DNA from: JACKJP01 sp050249695 | GTDB lineage: Bacteria; Pseudomonadota; Alphaproteobacteria; Rhizobiales; Tepidamorphaceae | Reading direction: 5' to 3' | NCBI GenBank assembly: GCA_050249695.1 | Contig: JBFWQA010000002.1 | Location: forward strand, 496,001 to 560,000 | Length of the DNA stretch: 64,000 bases | In this document: positions 42,579-50,925 of the stretch, in pieces | Layout of the letters: every line of letters starts with the position of its first letter | Numbering within the stretch: position 1 is the stretch's first letter | Made by a program: the position numbers and the translations under genes | The notes under the pieces: model-generated | What the model saw: the letters and a program-made list of their open reading frames with translations, nothing else | Databases searched by the model: none | What the model was told of the DNA's origin: nothing

Positions 42579-43333
42579 TAGCGCGCGTCGCTGGCCAGCC
42601 ACAGCGCGAGGAAGCGCTCCATCCAGTCGCGCAGCGGCGCGTCGTGGATCGCGCGTCCGGCGAAATGTTCCCGCCGTCCTTGCGCGCCGGGCAGGTCGAG
42701 GCGCTGGTGGCCGCGAACCGTCCAGCGATGCATCATCGCCAGCGTCAGTTCGCAGTGGAACTGGATGCCGAAGGCGTTTTCGCCATAGCGGAAGGCCTGC
42801 TGTTCGAAGATGTCGCCGGTTGCCAGCACGTCGGCGGAGGCGGGAAGGGTGAACCCTTCCCGGTGCCATTGATAGACCCGCTCCGGCCAGTCGATCAGCG
42901 CCGCCCCGGTCGCCGTCGGCCGGAGAGGATAGTAGCCGATCTCGGCCTTGCCTTCGGGATGCGCGCCGACCTCGCCGCCGATCTGACGGGCCAGCATCTG
43001 GCCGCCGAGGCAGATTCCGAAGAACGGTGCCCTTTCCTTCAGCGGGACCGCGATCCAGTCGATCTCGCGGCGGACATGGTCTTCCTCGTCATTGGCGCTC
43101 ATGGGGCCGCCGAAGATGACGACGCCGCGATGGTCCTCCATCGTCTCGGGCAGCGGATCGCCGAGCGGCGGGCGGCGGATATCGAGCGCGACGCCGTGCT
43201 TCAGCAGGGTCTGACCGACCCGGCCCGGCGTGGAATGTTCCTGATGCAGGACGATCAGGACGGGGCGTTTGTCGCCCCCCCGGACAAAGTCGGAATTGAC
43301 GCCGTACGGCTCGTCAGTCGCCTTTCGCGCCAT
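42578..43333 (-). CDS. Class I glutamine amidotransferase (GATase1)
   Basis: 251 residues with a complete triad: nucleophile Cys108 in GICLGGQML, and His193 and Glu195 in GIQFHCE. The domain stands alone, without a synthetase partner, like proteins named GMP synthase-like glutamine amidotransferase. Some relatives hydrolyse gamma-glutamyl compounds in polyamine breakdown. The physiological substrate is unknown. Its start overlaps the end of the TerB-like gene by 20 bases on the same strand, so the first ~10 residues are uncertain. Confidence 0.85.
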   Translation of the reverse strand: MARKATDEPYGVNSDFVRGGDKRPVLIVLHQEHSTPGRVGQTLLKHGVALDIRRPPLGDPLPETMEDHRGVVIFGGPMSANDEEDHVRREIDWIAVPLKERAPFFGICLGGQMLARQIGGEVGAHPEGKAEIGYYPLRPTATGAALIDWPERVYQWHREGFTLPASADVLATGDIFEQQAFRYGENAFGIQFHCELTLAMMHRWTVRGHQRLDLPGAQGRREHFAGRAIHDAPLRDWMERFLALWLASDAR

Positions 43334-43826
43334 CGCCGTCCTCGCCCGGTTCGTCCTTGCCCGGTTCGTCCTCGGCGCCGGCCAGAAAGCGCTGCCTCAG
43401 AAGCACCCGGTCGCGCGTCGGGATGTCCAGCAGTTCGGCAACGCGCCAGACCAGATTGTCTTCCAGCTCGTGCACCGCGCCATCGGCATAGACCAGTTCC
43501 CAGAGCATCGTGACGACGTCGCGCCGCTCCTCGATGCTGAGGGCGCGCTTGATCCGGCTGGTGAAGGCGAAGAGGTCGACCGCTTCCTGATCGAGTTCGC
43601 GCGCCTGACGGATCAGCGCCTCGGCTTCCTTCTCGTCGAGATTGTAGGATGCCTTGAGCACCCGGCGCAGCGTCTGCTTTTCGTTCGGGCTGATCTCACC
43701 ATCCACGGCGATCGCATGGACGGCGAGCGCGGCGGCGGCGAGACGCGCGTCCGGCGGATCGCGCCGTTGCTCTTCATCGCTGCCCAGGCCGGCGAAGAAA
43801 CCGCGGAGCGCATTGACGAAAGACAT
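43314..43826 (-). CDS. TerB-like tellurite resistance family protein
   Basis: A 170-residue, helical, acidic protein. The TerB core (about 25-145) has AAAALAVHAIAVDGEISPNEKQTLRRVL and later LWELVYADGAVHELEDNLVWRVAELL, two repeats of the D-G-x-[IV]-x-x-x-E metal-binding helix pattern. The C-terminal ~20 residues are a Gly/Asp/Lys/Glu-rich tail. ATG 43826 begins the family's conserved N-terminus, while an upstream extension of 48 codons looks spurious. Solitary TerB proteins in alphaproteobacteria are not demonstrated tellurite resistance factors. Confidence 0.85.
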   Translation of the reverse strand: MSFVNALRGFFAGLGSDEEQRRDPPDARLAAAALAVHAIAVDGEISPNEKQTLRRVLKASYNLDEKEAEALIRQARELDQEAVDLFAFTSRIKRALSIEERRDVVTMLWELVYADGAVHELEDNLVWRVAELLDIPTRDRVLLRQRFLAGAEDEPGKDEPGEDGDGAKGD

Positions 43827-44008
43827 ATGTATCAGGACCTCGGAACGTGATTCTGCTTGGGTTGCCCCGATCATTTCGAAACGGCGGCTCCATGTCCATC
43901 CCCGCGCATGGGCGCTGAACGCCGCGGCCGGTCGTGATAAACTCGATGTTTGGAACGCGCGGCAGCTCATGAGGCGGCCGCGGGGGAGTGGAAGGGGGAG
44001 ATGAAACG

Positions 44009-44383
44009 ATGCGGAACCAGGCCGGGAACTCGAATGATCCTATGCGCCCCCTTTGGGGGCGGCGGCCAGCCATCGCGGTCCTGATCGCGGCCGGTCTGGT
44101 TGTCGCCGCGTCGCCGGCGCGTGCGCAAAGTGCCGATATCGCCGAAGGCCGCGCCTTCGCCGAGACCAATTGCGCTTCCTGTCATGCCACCGGGCGGCAG
44201 GACGAAAGCCCTCTGGCCGAGGCCCCGCCCCTGCGCGATCTGGGCAAGCGCTATCCGGTCGACAGCCTCGCGGAGGCCTTTGCCGAAGGGATCGTCACCG
44301 GCCACGCAGGCATGCCGGAATTTGAACTGGAACCCGACATGATCGGCTCGCTGCTGGCCTATCTCAAATCGATAAGTGAGTAG
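44009..44383 (+). CDS. Small monohaem c-type cytochrome, exported
   Basis: 124 residues. Residues 19-40 form a signal peptide (RRPAIAVLIAAGLVVAAS, cleavage near ARAQ). The haem site is CASCH at 55-59, and Met102 in AGMPEF is the probable axial ligand, typical of class I cytochromes c in the periplasm. GGGGGAG is upstream of ATG 44009. It lies 92 bases in front of molybdopterin oxidoreductase paralogue 2 on the same strand. An electron-transfer link is possible, but that enzyme lacks an export signal. Confidence 0.9.
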   Translation: MRNQAGNSNDPMRPLWGRRPAIAVLIAAGLVVAASPARAQSADIAEGRAFAETNCASCHATGRQDESPLAEAPPLRDLGKRYPVDSLAEAFAEGIVTGHAGMPEFELEPDMIGSLLAYLKSISE

Positions 44384-44475
44384 GCTTCACCCGACATCTG
44401 GACAGCGTCAACGCAGATGTTAGGTTTGAGCGACGCCCCGCAGGCCAATGACGGGGCGCTCCGGAGGAGCCGACC

Positions 44476-46680
44476 ATGACCGAACACTCGTCTATTTGCC
44501 GCGTATGCCTGAATGGCTGCGCGATCCGCGTCGAGATCGAGGATGGCAGGGCTGTGAGGGTTTCCGGCGACAAGGAGAACCCGGTTTACCAGGGCTTCGT
44601 CTGCGTGAAGGGCCGCGAGCAGGTGCGCCTGCTGTCCGATCCGCGCCGCCTGCGCCACTCCATGAAGCGCGGCAGGGACGGCGAACTCCATCCCATTCCG
44701 GTGAACGACGCCATCGGCGAGATCGCCGAGAAACTCAAGAGCATCAGGGACCGGCACGGACTGCGCGCCATCGCCGGCTATCTCGGCACCGCGTTGACCA
44801 ACTCGCCCGCGACCGCGCCGCTCTACACCGCCTTCATGACCGGTCTCGGCACGCCGATGAACTTCTGGTCGGCGACGATCGACAAGCCGAGCAAGAAGAT
44901 CGGCCCGATGCTGCACGGCAGATGGGGCGCGCCGCCTGTCGGATTCGACGATCCTGAAGTCATCATGCTGCTCGGCTCCAATCCGCTCGTCACCTTCACC
45001 GGTTTTCCCTATGGCAATCCCGGCAAGTGGCTGAACGAGCGCCTGTCGGCAGGCACGAAGCTGATCGTCATCGATCCACGCCGCAGCGATGTCGCAAAGC
45101 GCGCCCATCTGCATATCCAGGCCAAGCCCGGTTTCGACGCCCAGATCGCCGCCGCGATCCTCAATGTTCTCTTCGCCGAAGACCTCTACGACAGGGAATT
45201 CGCCGAGGCGAACACGGAGGGCCTCGAAACGCTGCGCAAGGCCGTCGCCGAATTCACCCCGCAGGCCGTCGCGGCGATGGCCGGCATCCCGGCCGACGAA
45301 ATCGTCGAGGCCGCCCGCCTGCTGGCCTCCACGCGGCGGGGCTACATCAATGCCGGCACGGGCCCGAACATGTCGGGGCTCGGAACGCTGATCGAATACA
45401 TGCTGATCAACATCCACACGCTCTGCGGCTATTGGCTGCGCGCCGGCGACCGCGTCCGGCATCCGGGCGTCCTTGCGCATCCGGCGACCTTCACCGCCGA
45501 GGTGATCGAACCGATGCCGGCATACGGCTTCGGGGAGAAGCTGCGCGTGCGCGATCTCGCCAACACCGCCTCCGGCATGCCGACCGGCGCGCTGGCCGAC
45601 GAAATCCTGATGCCCGGCGAGGGCCAGGTCCGCGCGCTGATCAGCTGCGGCGGCAATCCCGCGGGCGCCTGGCCCGAACAGGGCCATTCGATCGCGGCCA
45701 TGAAGGCGCTCGAGCTTCTCGTCCAGATCGATCCCTGGATGTCGGCGACCTCGAAACTGGCCGACTATGTGATCGCCCCCAAGATGTGGCTGGAAGTGCC
45801 GAGCACGACCCAGTTTCTGGACTGGCTGTCGCGCACCGGCATGGGATACGGCCAGGTCGATCCGTACGGTCAGTATTCGCCGGCGCTGGTCGAGCCGCCG
45901 GAGGGCTCCGACCTCATCGAGGACTGGCAGTTTTTCTACCGGCTGGCGAAAGCGATGGACCTGCCGCTCAATGTCATGACGCTGATCCAGCCGAATCCCG
46001 TGACCGAGCCGCTGCCGATGGCAAGCGAACCGACAACGGACGAGCTGATGGAGTGGCTGACGCGCGACGCGCGCATTCCGCTTTCGCAGGTCAAGAAGCA
46101 CCCGCGCGGCGCGATTTTTCCCGGTGACCCGGTTTATGTGCAGCCGGCCAGCGGCAAGAGCCCGCACCGCTTCAAGCTCGCCGTGCCGGAAATGATGGGC
46201 GATCTTGCCGGCCTTGCGCCTTCAGCGAAGGCGCGGGCGAGCGAACGGCCCTTCCGGCTGCTCTGCCGGCGCATGATGCATGTCTACAATTCAAGCTTCG
46301 TGGACGCGCTGCCGGCGAAGGCGCGGCCCTATAATCCGGCCTTCCTCAATCCGGACGACATGGCCGCCCTCGATATCGGCGAGGGCGAGGTGATCGAGAT
46401 CGAATCGGATTTCGGCAAGATCACGGTGATCGCCCATGCCGACGACAGCCTGCGGACGGGGACGGTTTCCAGCAGCTTCGGTTTCGGCGCATTGCCGGAG
46501 GAAAAGCGCAATGCGCAGAGCGGCGCGAACACGACCAGCCTGCTTTCGGTCAGCGTCGGCTATGACCGCTATTCGGGCCAGCCGATGATGAGCAACCTGC
46601 CTGTCAGCATTCACCCGATGAGCGCTTCGCGCCGGCCCGGCGCCTCGCTGGCCGGGAACGCCGCCGCCGGGGCAGTCTGA
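44476..46680 (+). CDS. Molybdopterin-dependent oxidoreductase (DMSO reductase family), paralogue 2
   Basis: 734 residues, co-linear with the protein at 35972-38188. It has [4Fe-4S] cysteines 8, 11, 15 and 43, the same GSNPLVTFTGFPYGNPG and DPRRSDVAKRAHLHIQ blocks, and a C-terminal domain (RLLCRRMMHVYN onward). At the putative Mo-site segment it reads NFWSATIDKPSKK where paralogue 1 has NFGASTIDKPGKK. There is no Tat signal, so a cytoplasmic location is predicted. GGAGGAG precedes ATG 44476. The C-terminal ~20 residues diverge completely from paralogue 1. The substrate is unknown. Confidence 0.85.
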   Translation: MTEHSSICRVCLNGCAIRVEIEDGRAVRVSGDKENPVYQGFVCVKGREQVRLLSDPRRLRHSMKRGRDGELHPIPVNDAIGEIAEKLKSIRDRHGLRAIAGYLGTALTNSPATAPLYTAFMTGLGTPMNFWSATIDKPSKKIGPMLHGRWGAPPVGFDDPEVIMLLGSNPLVTFTGFPYGNPGKWLNERLSAGTKLIVIDPRRSDVAKRAHLHIQAKPGFDAQIAAAILNVLFAEDLYDREFAEANTEGLETLRKAVAEFTPQAVAAMAGIPADEIVEAARLLASTRRGYINAGTGPNMSGLGTLIEYMLINIHTLCGYWLRAGDRVRHPGVLAHPATFTAEVIEPMPAYGFGEKLRVRDLANTASGMPTGALADEILMPGEGQVRALISCGGNPAGAWPEQGHSIAAMKALELLVQIDPWMSATSKLADYVIAPKMWLEVPSTTQFLDWLSRTGMGYGQVDPYGQYSPALVEPPEGSDLIEDWQFFYRLAKAMDLPLNVMTLIQPNPVTEPLPMASEPTTDELMEWLTRDARIPLSQVKKHPRGAIFPGDPVYVQPASGKSPHRFKLAVPEMMGDLAGLAPSAKARASERPFRLLCRRMMHVYNSSFVDALPAKARPYNPAFLNPDDMAALDIGEGEVIEIESDFGKITVIAHADDSLRTGTVSSSFGFGALPEEKRNAQSGANTTSLLSVSVGYDRYSGQPMMSNLPVSIHPMSASRRPGASLAGNAAAGAV

Positions 46681-46760
46681 CCGGGAGGGCCGACGGCAAC
46701 CCATCCGCCCTCCATACGCCTTCGCTGGCGGCAAGACGGGCGAGCGGATATCGGGCGGTT

Positions 46761-48584
46761 TTATGCCGAAGCGGCCTCGCGCTCGCGTTCGGCCTTCTTG
46801 CGGTCGTTCGGGTCGAGCAGCGCCTTGCGCAGCCGGATCGATTTCGGCGTCACCTCGACCAGTTCGTCATCGGCGATGTAGGAAATCGCCCGTTCCAGCG
46901 TCATGCGGATCGGCGGCGTCAGCCGCACCGCCTCGTCCTTGGACGTGGTGCGGATGTTGGTCAGCTTCTTGCCCTTGAGGATGTTCACCTCAAGATCGTT
47001 GTCGCGGGTGTGCTCGCCAACGATCATGCCGCGATAGACCTTCCAGCCCGGCTCGATCATCATCGGGCCGCGATCCTCAAGATTCCACAGCGCATAGGCG
47101 ACGGCCTCGCCCTGGTCGTTGGAGATCAGGACGCCGGTGCGGCGCCCCGCGATCTCGCCGCGCCAGGGCTGATAGGAATGGAACAGCCGGTTCATGATCG
47201 CGGTGCCGCGCGTGTCGGTCATCAGTTCGCCCTGATAGCCGATCAGGCCGCGCGTCGGGCAGTGGAAGACGAGCCGCTGGCGTCCGCCGCCGGACGGCCG
47301 CATTTCGACGATCTCGGCGCGGCGCTCTGAAAGCTTCTGCACGACGGCGCCGGCATGTTCCTCGTCGACGTCGATGATGACTTCCTCGATCGGCTCCAGC
47401 CTCTCGCCGTTCTCGCCGCGCTGGAACAGCACGCGCGGACGCGAGACGCCGAGTTCGAAGCCCTCGCGGCGCATCGTCTCGATCAGGATCGCAAGCTGCA
47501 ATTCGCCGCGGCCTGACACCTCATAGGCCTCGCCGCCCGGCGTATCGGCCACTTTCAGCGCCACATTGCCCTCCGCCTCGCGCATCAGGCGCTCGCGGAT
47601 GACGCGGCTCTGCACCTTGTCTCCTTCCGTGCCGGCGAGCGGCGAATCGTTGACGAGGAAGGTCATGGAGAGGGTCGGCGGATCGATCGGCTGGGCCGGC
47701 AGCGCCTCGGTCACCGCCGGATCGACGATCGTGTCGGCGACGGTCGCCTTCGTCAGGCCGGCAATGGCGACGATGTCGCCGGCCGAGGCTTCCTCGACAG
47801 GCACGCGCTCGAGCCCGCGGAACGCCAGCACCTTGGTGATGCGCCCGTTCTCCACCAGCGAGTTGTCGCGCGACAGCGCCTTGACCGTCATGTTCGGGCG
47901 GATCGTGCCGGAAGTGATGCGCCCGGTCAGGATGCGGCCGAGATAGGGATTGGATTCGATGGTCGTCGCCAGCAGGCGCAGCGGGCCTTCCTCGGTGAGC
48001 GGCGGCGGGACATGGCTGCACACCAGATCGAAGAGCGGCGCCATGTCCTCCTGCGGGCCGGACGGGTCGGTCGCCATCCAGCCTTGTTTGGCCGAGCCAT
48101 AGAGGATCGGGAAATCGAGCTGCTCATCGGTCGCATCGAGCGCGGCGAATAGGTCGAAGACCTCGTTCAGCACTTCCTGGTGGCGCTCGTCTGCCTTGTC
48201 GATCTTGTTGATCGCGACAATCGGCTTCAGGCCCACTTTCAGCGCCTTCTGGACGACGAACTTGGTCTGCGGCATCGGCCCTTCGGCGGCATCGACCAGC
48301 ACGATCGCGCCGTCGACCATGTTGAGGATGCGCTCCACCTCGCCGCCGAAATCGGCATGTCCCGGCGTATCGACGATGTTGATCTGCGTGTCCTTCCACA
48401 GGACGGACGTTACCTTGGCGAGGATGGTGATGCCGCGCTCGCGCTCCAGATCGTTGGAGTCCATGGCGCGTTCCTGCACCCGCTCGTTCTCGCGGAAGGT
48501 GCCCGACTGCTGCAGCAGGCGGTCAACGAGGGTCGTCTTCCCATGGTCAACATGGGCGATGATGGCGATGTTTCTGAGGTTCAT
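46761..48584 (-). CDS. typA: Translational GTPase TypA/BipA
   Basis: 607 residues, the normal length. It has the G1 motif AHVDHGKT (10-17), G3 DTPGH, G4 NKID, and the TypA C-terminal domain with the VNILKGKKLTNIRTTSKDE region that binds the ribosome. It is a ribosome-associated GTPase used in stress adaptation and 50S biogenesis. GGGAAAG precedes ATG 48584; an upstream in-frame ATG would add 24 non-conserved residues. It borders the second accessory segment. Confidence 0.96.
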   Translation of the reverse strand: MNLRNIAIIAHVDHGKTTLVDRLLQQSGTFRENERVQERAMDSNDLERERGITILAKVTSVLWKDTQINIVDTPGHADFGGEVERILNMVDGAIVLVDAAEGPMPQTKFVVQKALKVGLKPIVAINKIDKADERHQEVLNEVFDLFAALDATDEQLDFPILYGSAKQGWMATDPSGPQEDMAPLFDLVCSHVPPPLTEEGPLRLLATTIESNPYLGRILTGRITSGTIRPNMTVKALSRDNSLVENGRITKVLAFRGLERVPVEEASAGDIVAIAGLTKATVADTIVDPAVTEALPAQPIDPPTLSMTFLVNDSPLAGTEGDKVQSRVIRERLMREAEGNVALKVADTPGGEAYEVSGRGELQLAILIETMRREGFELGVSRPRVLFQRGENGERLEPIEEVIIDVDEEHAGAVVQKLSERRAEIVEMRPSGGGRQRLVFHCPTRGLIGYQGELMTDTRGTAIMNRLFHSYQPWRGEIAGRRTGVLISNDQGEAVAYALWNLEDRGPMMIEPGWKVYRGMIVGEHTRDNDLEVNILKGKKLTNIRTTSKDEAVRLTPPIRMTLERAISYIADDELVEVTPKSIRLRKALLDPNDRKKAEREREAASA

Positions 48585-48801
48585 TACGTCTTTCCCGGCG
48601 GCCGGCATCAGGCCGTTCCGCGCCGCCCATATAGTCGCTGCGCTGCACAATGGCAATCGGGGCTCAGATACGAAGCGCGGTTGCGCGCGAAATTAGCAAA
48701 GCGCGGTCTGTGAAGTTCTCCGAATGATAAATATAGGGGTAGCCACGATTTCGTGCGCTGCGACCAGATCAGGTTTAACTGATCGCAGAGGGAGATCGAG
48801 A
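48585..48801. other. Gap between typA and the sORF, with hairpins
   Basis: This forms part of a 365-base stretch (48585-48949) without a long gene. The right half holds two inverted repeats: CACGA/TCGTG (48744-48755), and GATCAG-GTTTAA-CTGATC (48767-48784) flanked by CTGC/GCAG (48758-48761, 48785-48788). A weak -10-like AAATATA occurs near 48730. The base composition drops from about 48700, marking the edge of the accessory segment. The typA promoter should also lie here, but I could not identify it. Confidence 0.4.
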
Positions 48802-48876
48802 ATGTCGATATCGACCATGATCTGCCTCGTCACGGTGATTTGTTACGTAGCGTTGGCGTTAAACAGCGTACTGTAA
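48802..48876 (+). CDS. Candidate 24-residue hydrophobic small ORF
   Basis: ATG 48802 to TAA 48874-48876, preceded by AGAGGGAGA with suitable spacing. The peptide is MSIST followed by an almost entirely hydrophobic stretch rich in Val, Leu and Ile, which could span a membrane. The second half of the frame lies inside a long stem-loop (48838-48881), so translation and RNA folding would interact. It could be a small membrane peptide, a type I toxin-like peptide or a leader peptide. It may also be chance, since the frame is only 25 codons. Confidence 0.3.
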   Translation: MSISTMICLVTVICYVALALNSVL

Positions 48877-48917
48877 CAAATTGTGAGGTCGAGCGCTGGC
48901 GGAGCCAACGCTCGACC
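48838..48917. other. Two tandem stem-loops (structured RNA or bidirectional terminator)
   Basis: Stem 1: ATTTGTTAC (48838-48846) pairs with GTAACAAAT (48873-48881) and extends inward with short bulges. Stem 2: GGTCGAGCG (48887-48895) pairs with CGCTCGACC (48909-48917), then TGGC/GCCA after one mismatch, with a GGA loop. Stem 2 lies downstream of both the sORF and the convergent DUF4411 gene. On the minus strand it is followed by TCACAATTTG, so it may end both transcripts. Confidence 0.55.
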
Positions 48918-48949
48918 AGCGCCCGCGCCGCTCCATTGGACGGCGATTA

Positions 48950-49435
48950 CTAGGTTATGCGAAAATCTAGTGCGCCATAGAAATTAAAGTCAGTCATCCA
49001 TGGGATACCGAGCAAATTACACGCATCAGGAATCCTTCGTCGCCCCCTTTGCTTGGAAGGCTTTGAGACCTCTTTTGTGACAACGCATCGATTGCTGTCC
49101 ATTCGCGCATAGGCCACCAAGAATGGATCGCGCCCCGCTTCAACCAATTCAGTATCCGTCAAATCGGGTGCGTAGGCCGTATCCATGACCAGATTAAAGA
49201 CATCCCTATCTACTTCTTCCTCAAGGATGAGCGCGTCGCGGATTTGAGTTTGCACTATCCAGTCTTTGAGTGGATCATTTCCATTCGCAATTTCGTCGTA
49301 AATTTCGAACGGCACTTTAACCTGCTTTGCATTGCCTCTTTCGGCCAACCAGACCCAGAATTGAGGTACGCGGTCGATTGGATAGTAGTCTCCGTGTGCA
49401 CGGATCAGGACGTTTGCGTCAAGGAGAAACAACAC
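48950..49435 (-). CDS. DUF4411 PIN-domain protein (putative toxin)
   Basis: A 161-residue PIN-fold nuclease candidate. Acidic residues at the expected places are Asp6 in LLDANVLI, Glu44/Glu48 in FEIYDEI, Asp103 in GRDPFLVAYA and Asp137 in RIPDAC. The pattern CVVTKEVSKPSK followed by IPDACN is typical of DUF4411. The family is predicted to act as the toxin partner of XRE-ImmA/IrrE proteins. Here the XRE-ImmA gene is immediately upstream with three bases between them, and the GC content is low. RNase activity is inferred, not shown. Confidence 0.85.
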   Translation of the reverse strand: MLFLLDANVLIRAHGDYYPIDRVPQFWVWLAERGNAKQVKVPFEIYDEIANGNDPLKDWIVQTQIRDALILEEEVDRDVFNLVMDTAYAPDLTDTELVEAGRDPFLVAYARMDSNRCVVTKEVSKPSKQRGRRRIPDACNLLGIPWMTDFNFYGALDFRIT

Positions 49436-49438
49436 TTA

Positions 49439-50683
49439 TCAAGCCCCCCTATTGGGGGCATACGTGCCACTAACGCTTTCTATCTGCTGAAGTAGGGGCT
49501 CAACTGAACTGGGCTTTACACCCAGCATTCGAGCCGCAGTGGTGTGCGTAAGTTGATTTTCTTTGAGCGTTCGACCGACAAGCTGTAGCAACGCCCTTCC
49601 CAGCCTATGCTTCCTGACAACATAGTAACTCGGCGCGCTATCTTTCTCTTGAGCGCGTTCTCGCTTCCGTTGCGCCTGCCATCTGACCGAATATAAAGCA
49701 CTCAGCTCTGAATATATTTTATCACTAATTTTATCCAGTCGACGAAATCTGTAAGCGATAAGGGGCTCGCTAACATTGCGGTCACTCGCGAAGTCAGAAA
49801 TTATCTTGAACGCTTCGTGAATATCCAGAATTTCTCTTTGATTTGTAATTTCTGCAGCAGGCACCAAGAATTCACTGGCTGCGTCGTTACAGAAGCGTTC
49901 GATTTTTGCAATTGGTGTCTGAGGAGTTGTGCCAGAAGGGGCGCCGCTGACGCCGCTGGCACCAAGGAACAAGTGAACCAGTTCGTGAATCAGGGTAAAC
50001 GACCTCGCGGTCCGTGCATCCTGATCATTAATGACAATGAATGGTGCAATATCATCGGCTATAGCGAACCCTCGGAATACGCTTTCACTTATATTCGAAT
50101 GATGCGAGCCGAGATTGCCGATTAGAAGCACGAATACCCCTAGATTCTCAACCCGCTCTCGAAGATCGGCAAAAAGCGAATCTGCAGATTTGAACCGAGT
50201 GGTCCACCCATCTTCGTCTGTATTCAAGGCGATGCGTAGAATATTGGCGACGTCATGGATTTCGGTCTTTATCGACAGTGATCCAATAAACTCCAATTGC
50301 TCTGTATCCTCGTCATCCTCTAGTAGCGAACGGACGAGGTCCTGCCTGGCACGAATGTCTCGAAGCAGAGCATCGAGCAAAGCGTTGTCTTTTCGGGAAG
50401 ACTGCGCTTGGGAAGTCCTAAAATCTTCTCCTCGGTCTGCTATGGCGGGTGGCCGGTTTTTATAAAATGTTGTCAGTGGCCTCCGGTAAACAGCCGCAAT
50501 CTTAAGTAGTTGCATTCGCGTAGGATTAGTCTCGCCCGATTCAAAAGCCTCCAATTTGTCCGACGCACTTGCTCGCTCAGAAGACGATAATCCCAGTCGT
50601 TCAGCTGCCTCATCAATCGAAAGGCCCGCCGTTTCTCGCGCCCACGTCAGTATCGATGGGTTTATGTTTTCCGCTCGTGCCAT
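49439..50683 (-). CDS. XRE-family HTH regulator with ImmA/IrrE metallopeptidase domain
   Basis: 414 residues. An N-terminal XRE helix-turn-helix (about 9-70, ARETAGLSIDEAAERLG through GETNPTRMQLLKIAA) is joined to a COG2856 ImmA/IrrE peptidase domain with the zinc motif HELVH at 233-237 and a distal Glu region (FCNDAASEFLVP). The C-terminal part (about 340-405) is a second helical region with a winged-helix-like RTLKENQLTHTTAARMLGV. Such proteins repress their own operon and may be cleaved or cleave partners under stress. It is the first gene of the pair with DUF4411. Codon use is AT-richer than in neighbours. Confidence 0.88.
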   Translation of the reverse strand: MARAENINPSILTWARETAGLSIDEAAERLGLSSSERASASDKLEAFESGETNPTRMQLLKIAAVYRRPLTTFYKNRPPAIADRGEDFRTSQAQSSRKDNALLDALLRDIRARQDLVRSLLEDDEDTEQLEFIGSLSIKTEIHDVANILRIALNTDEDGWTTRFKSADSLFADLRERVENLGVFVLLIGNLGSHHSNISESVFRGFAIADDIAPFIVINDQDARTARSFTLIHELVHLFLGASGVSGAPSGTTPQTPIAKIERFCNDAASEFLVPAAEITNQREILDIHEAFKIISDFASDRNVSEPLIAYRFRRLDKISDKIYSELSALYSVRWQAQRKRERAQEKDSAPSYYVVRKHRLGRALLQLVGRTLKENQLTHTTAARMLGVKPSSVEPLLQQIESVSGTYAPNRGA

Positions 50684-50704
50684 CGAATATCTTATATTAG
50701 CTTC

Positions 50705-50717
50705 CTGTTAATAACAG
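50705..50717. promoter_or_regulatory. Palindromic operator candidate of the XRE-ImmA/DUF4411 pair
   Basis: CTGTTA-A-TAACAG is a perfect 13-base palindrome 22 bases upstream of the XRE-ImmA start, next to AT-rich -10-like sequence (TAATAT on the minus strand). Autoregulation by the HTH domain is inferred from the usual behaviour of such pairs. Confidence 0.45.
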
Positions 50718-50925
50718 CTTATCAGGGCCGCTCGCACTAGAGAGTGCTTACTCGTTCAATGTGTGGTCTTCCACTTCTTGAGAAAAGTGGTCGTTCTTAA
50801 GTTCGGTTGCGCACCAAAATACCGTCACATTCTGTCGGTCGGGGATCTGTCGATCTCGCAACGTGCCCGGACTTAGCCGCCAACTAATGTGATGATGCGC
50901 TGATCTCGCCGTGTACGGCAATCGC

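Noticed and set aside
44359..46167. 602-codon minus-strand frame opposite molybdoenzyme paralogue 2
   Set aside because: Mirror frame; a similar antisense frame occurs over paralogue 1, as expected from shared codon bias.
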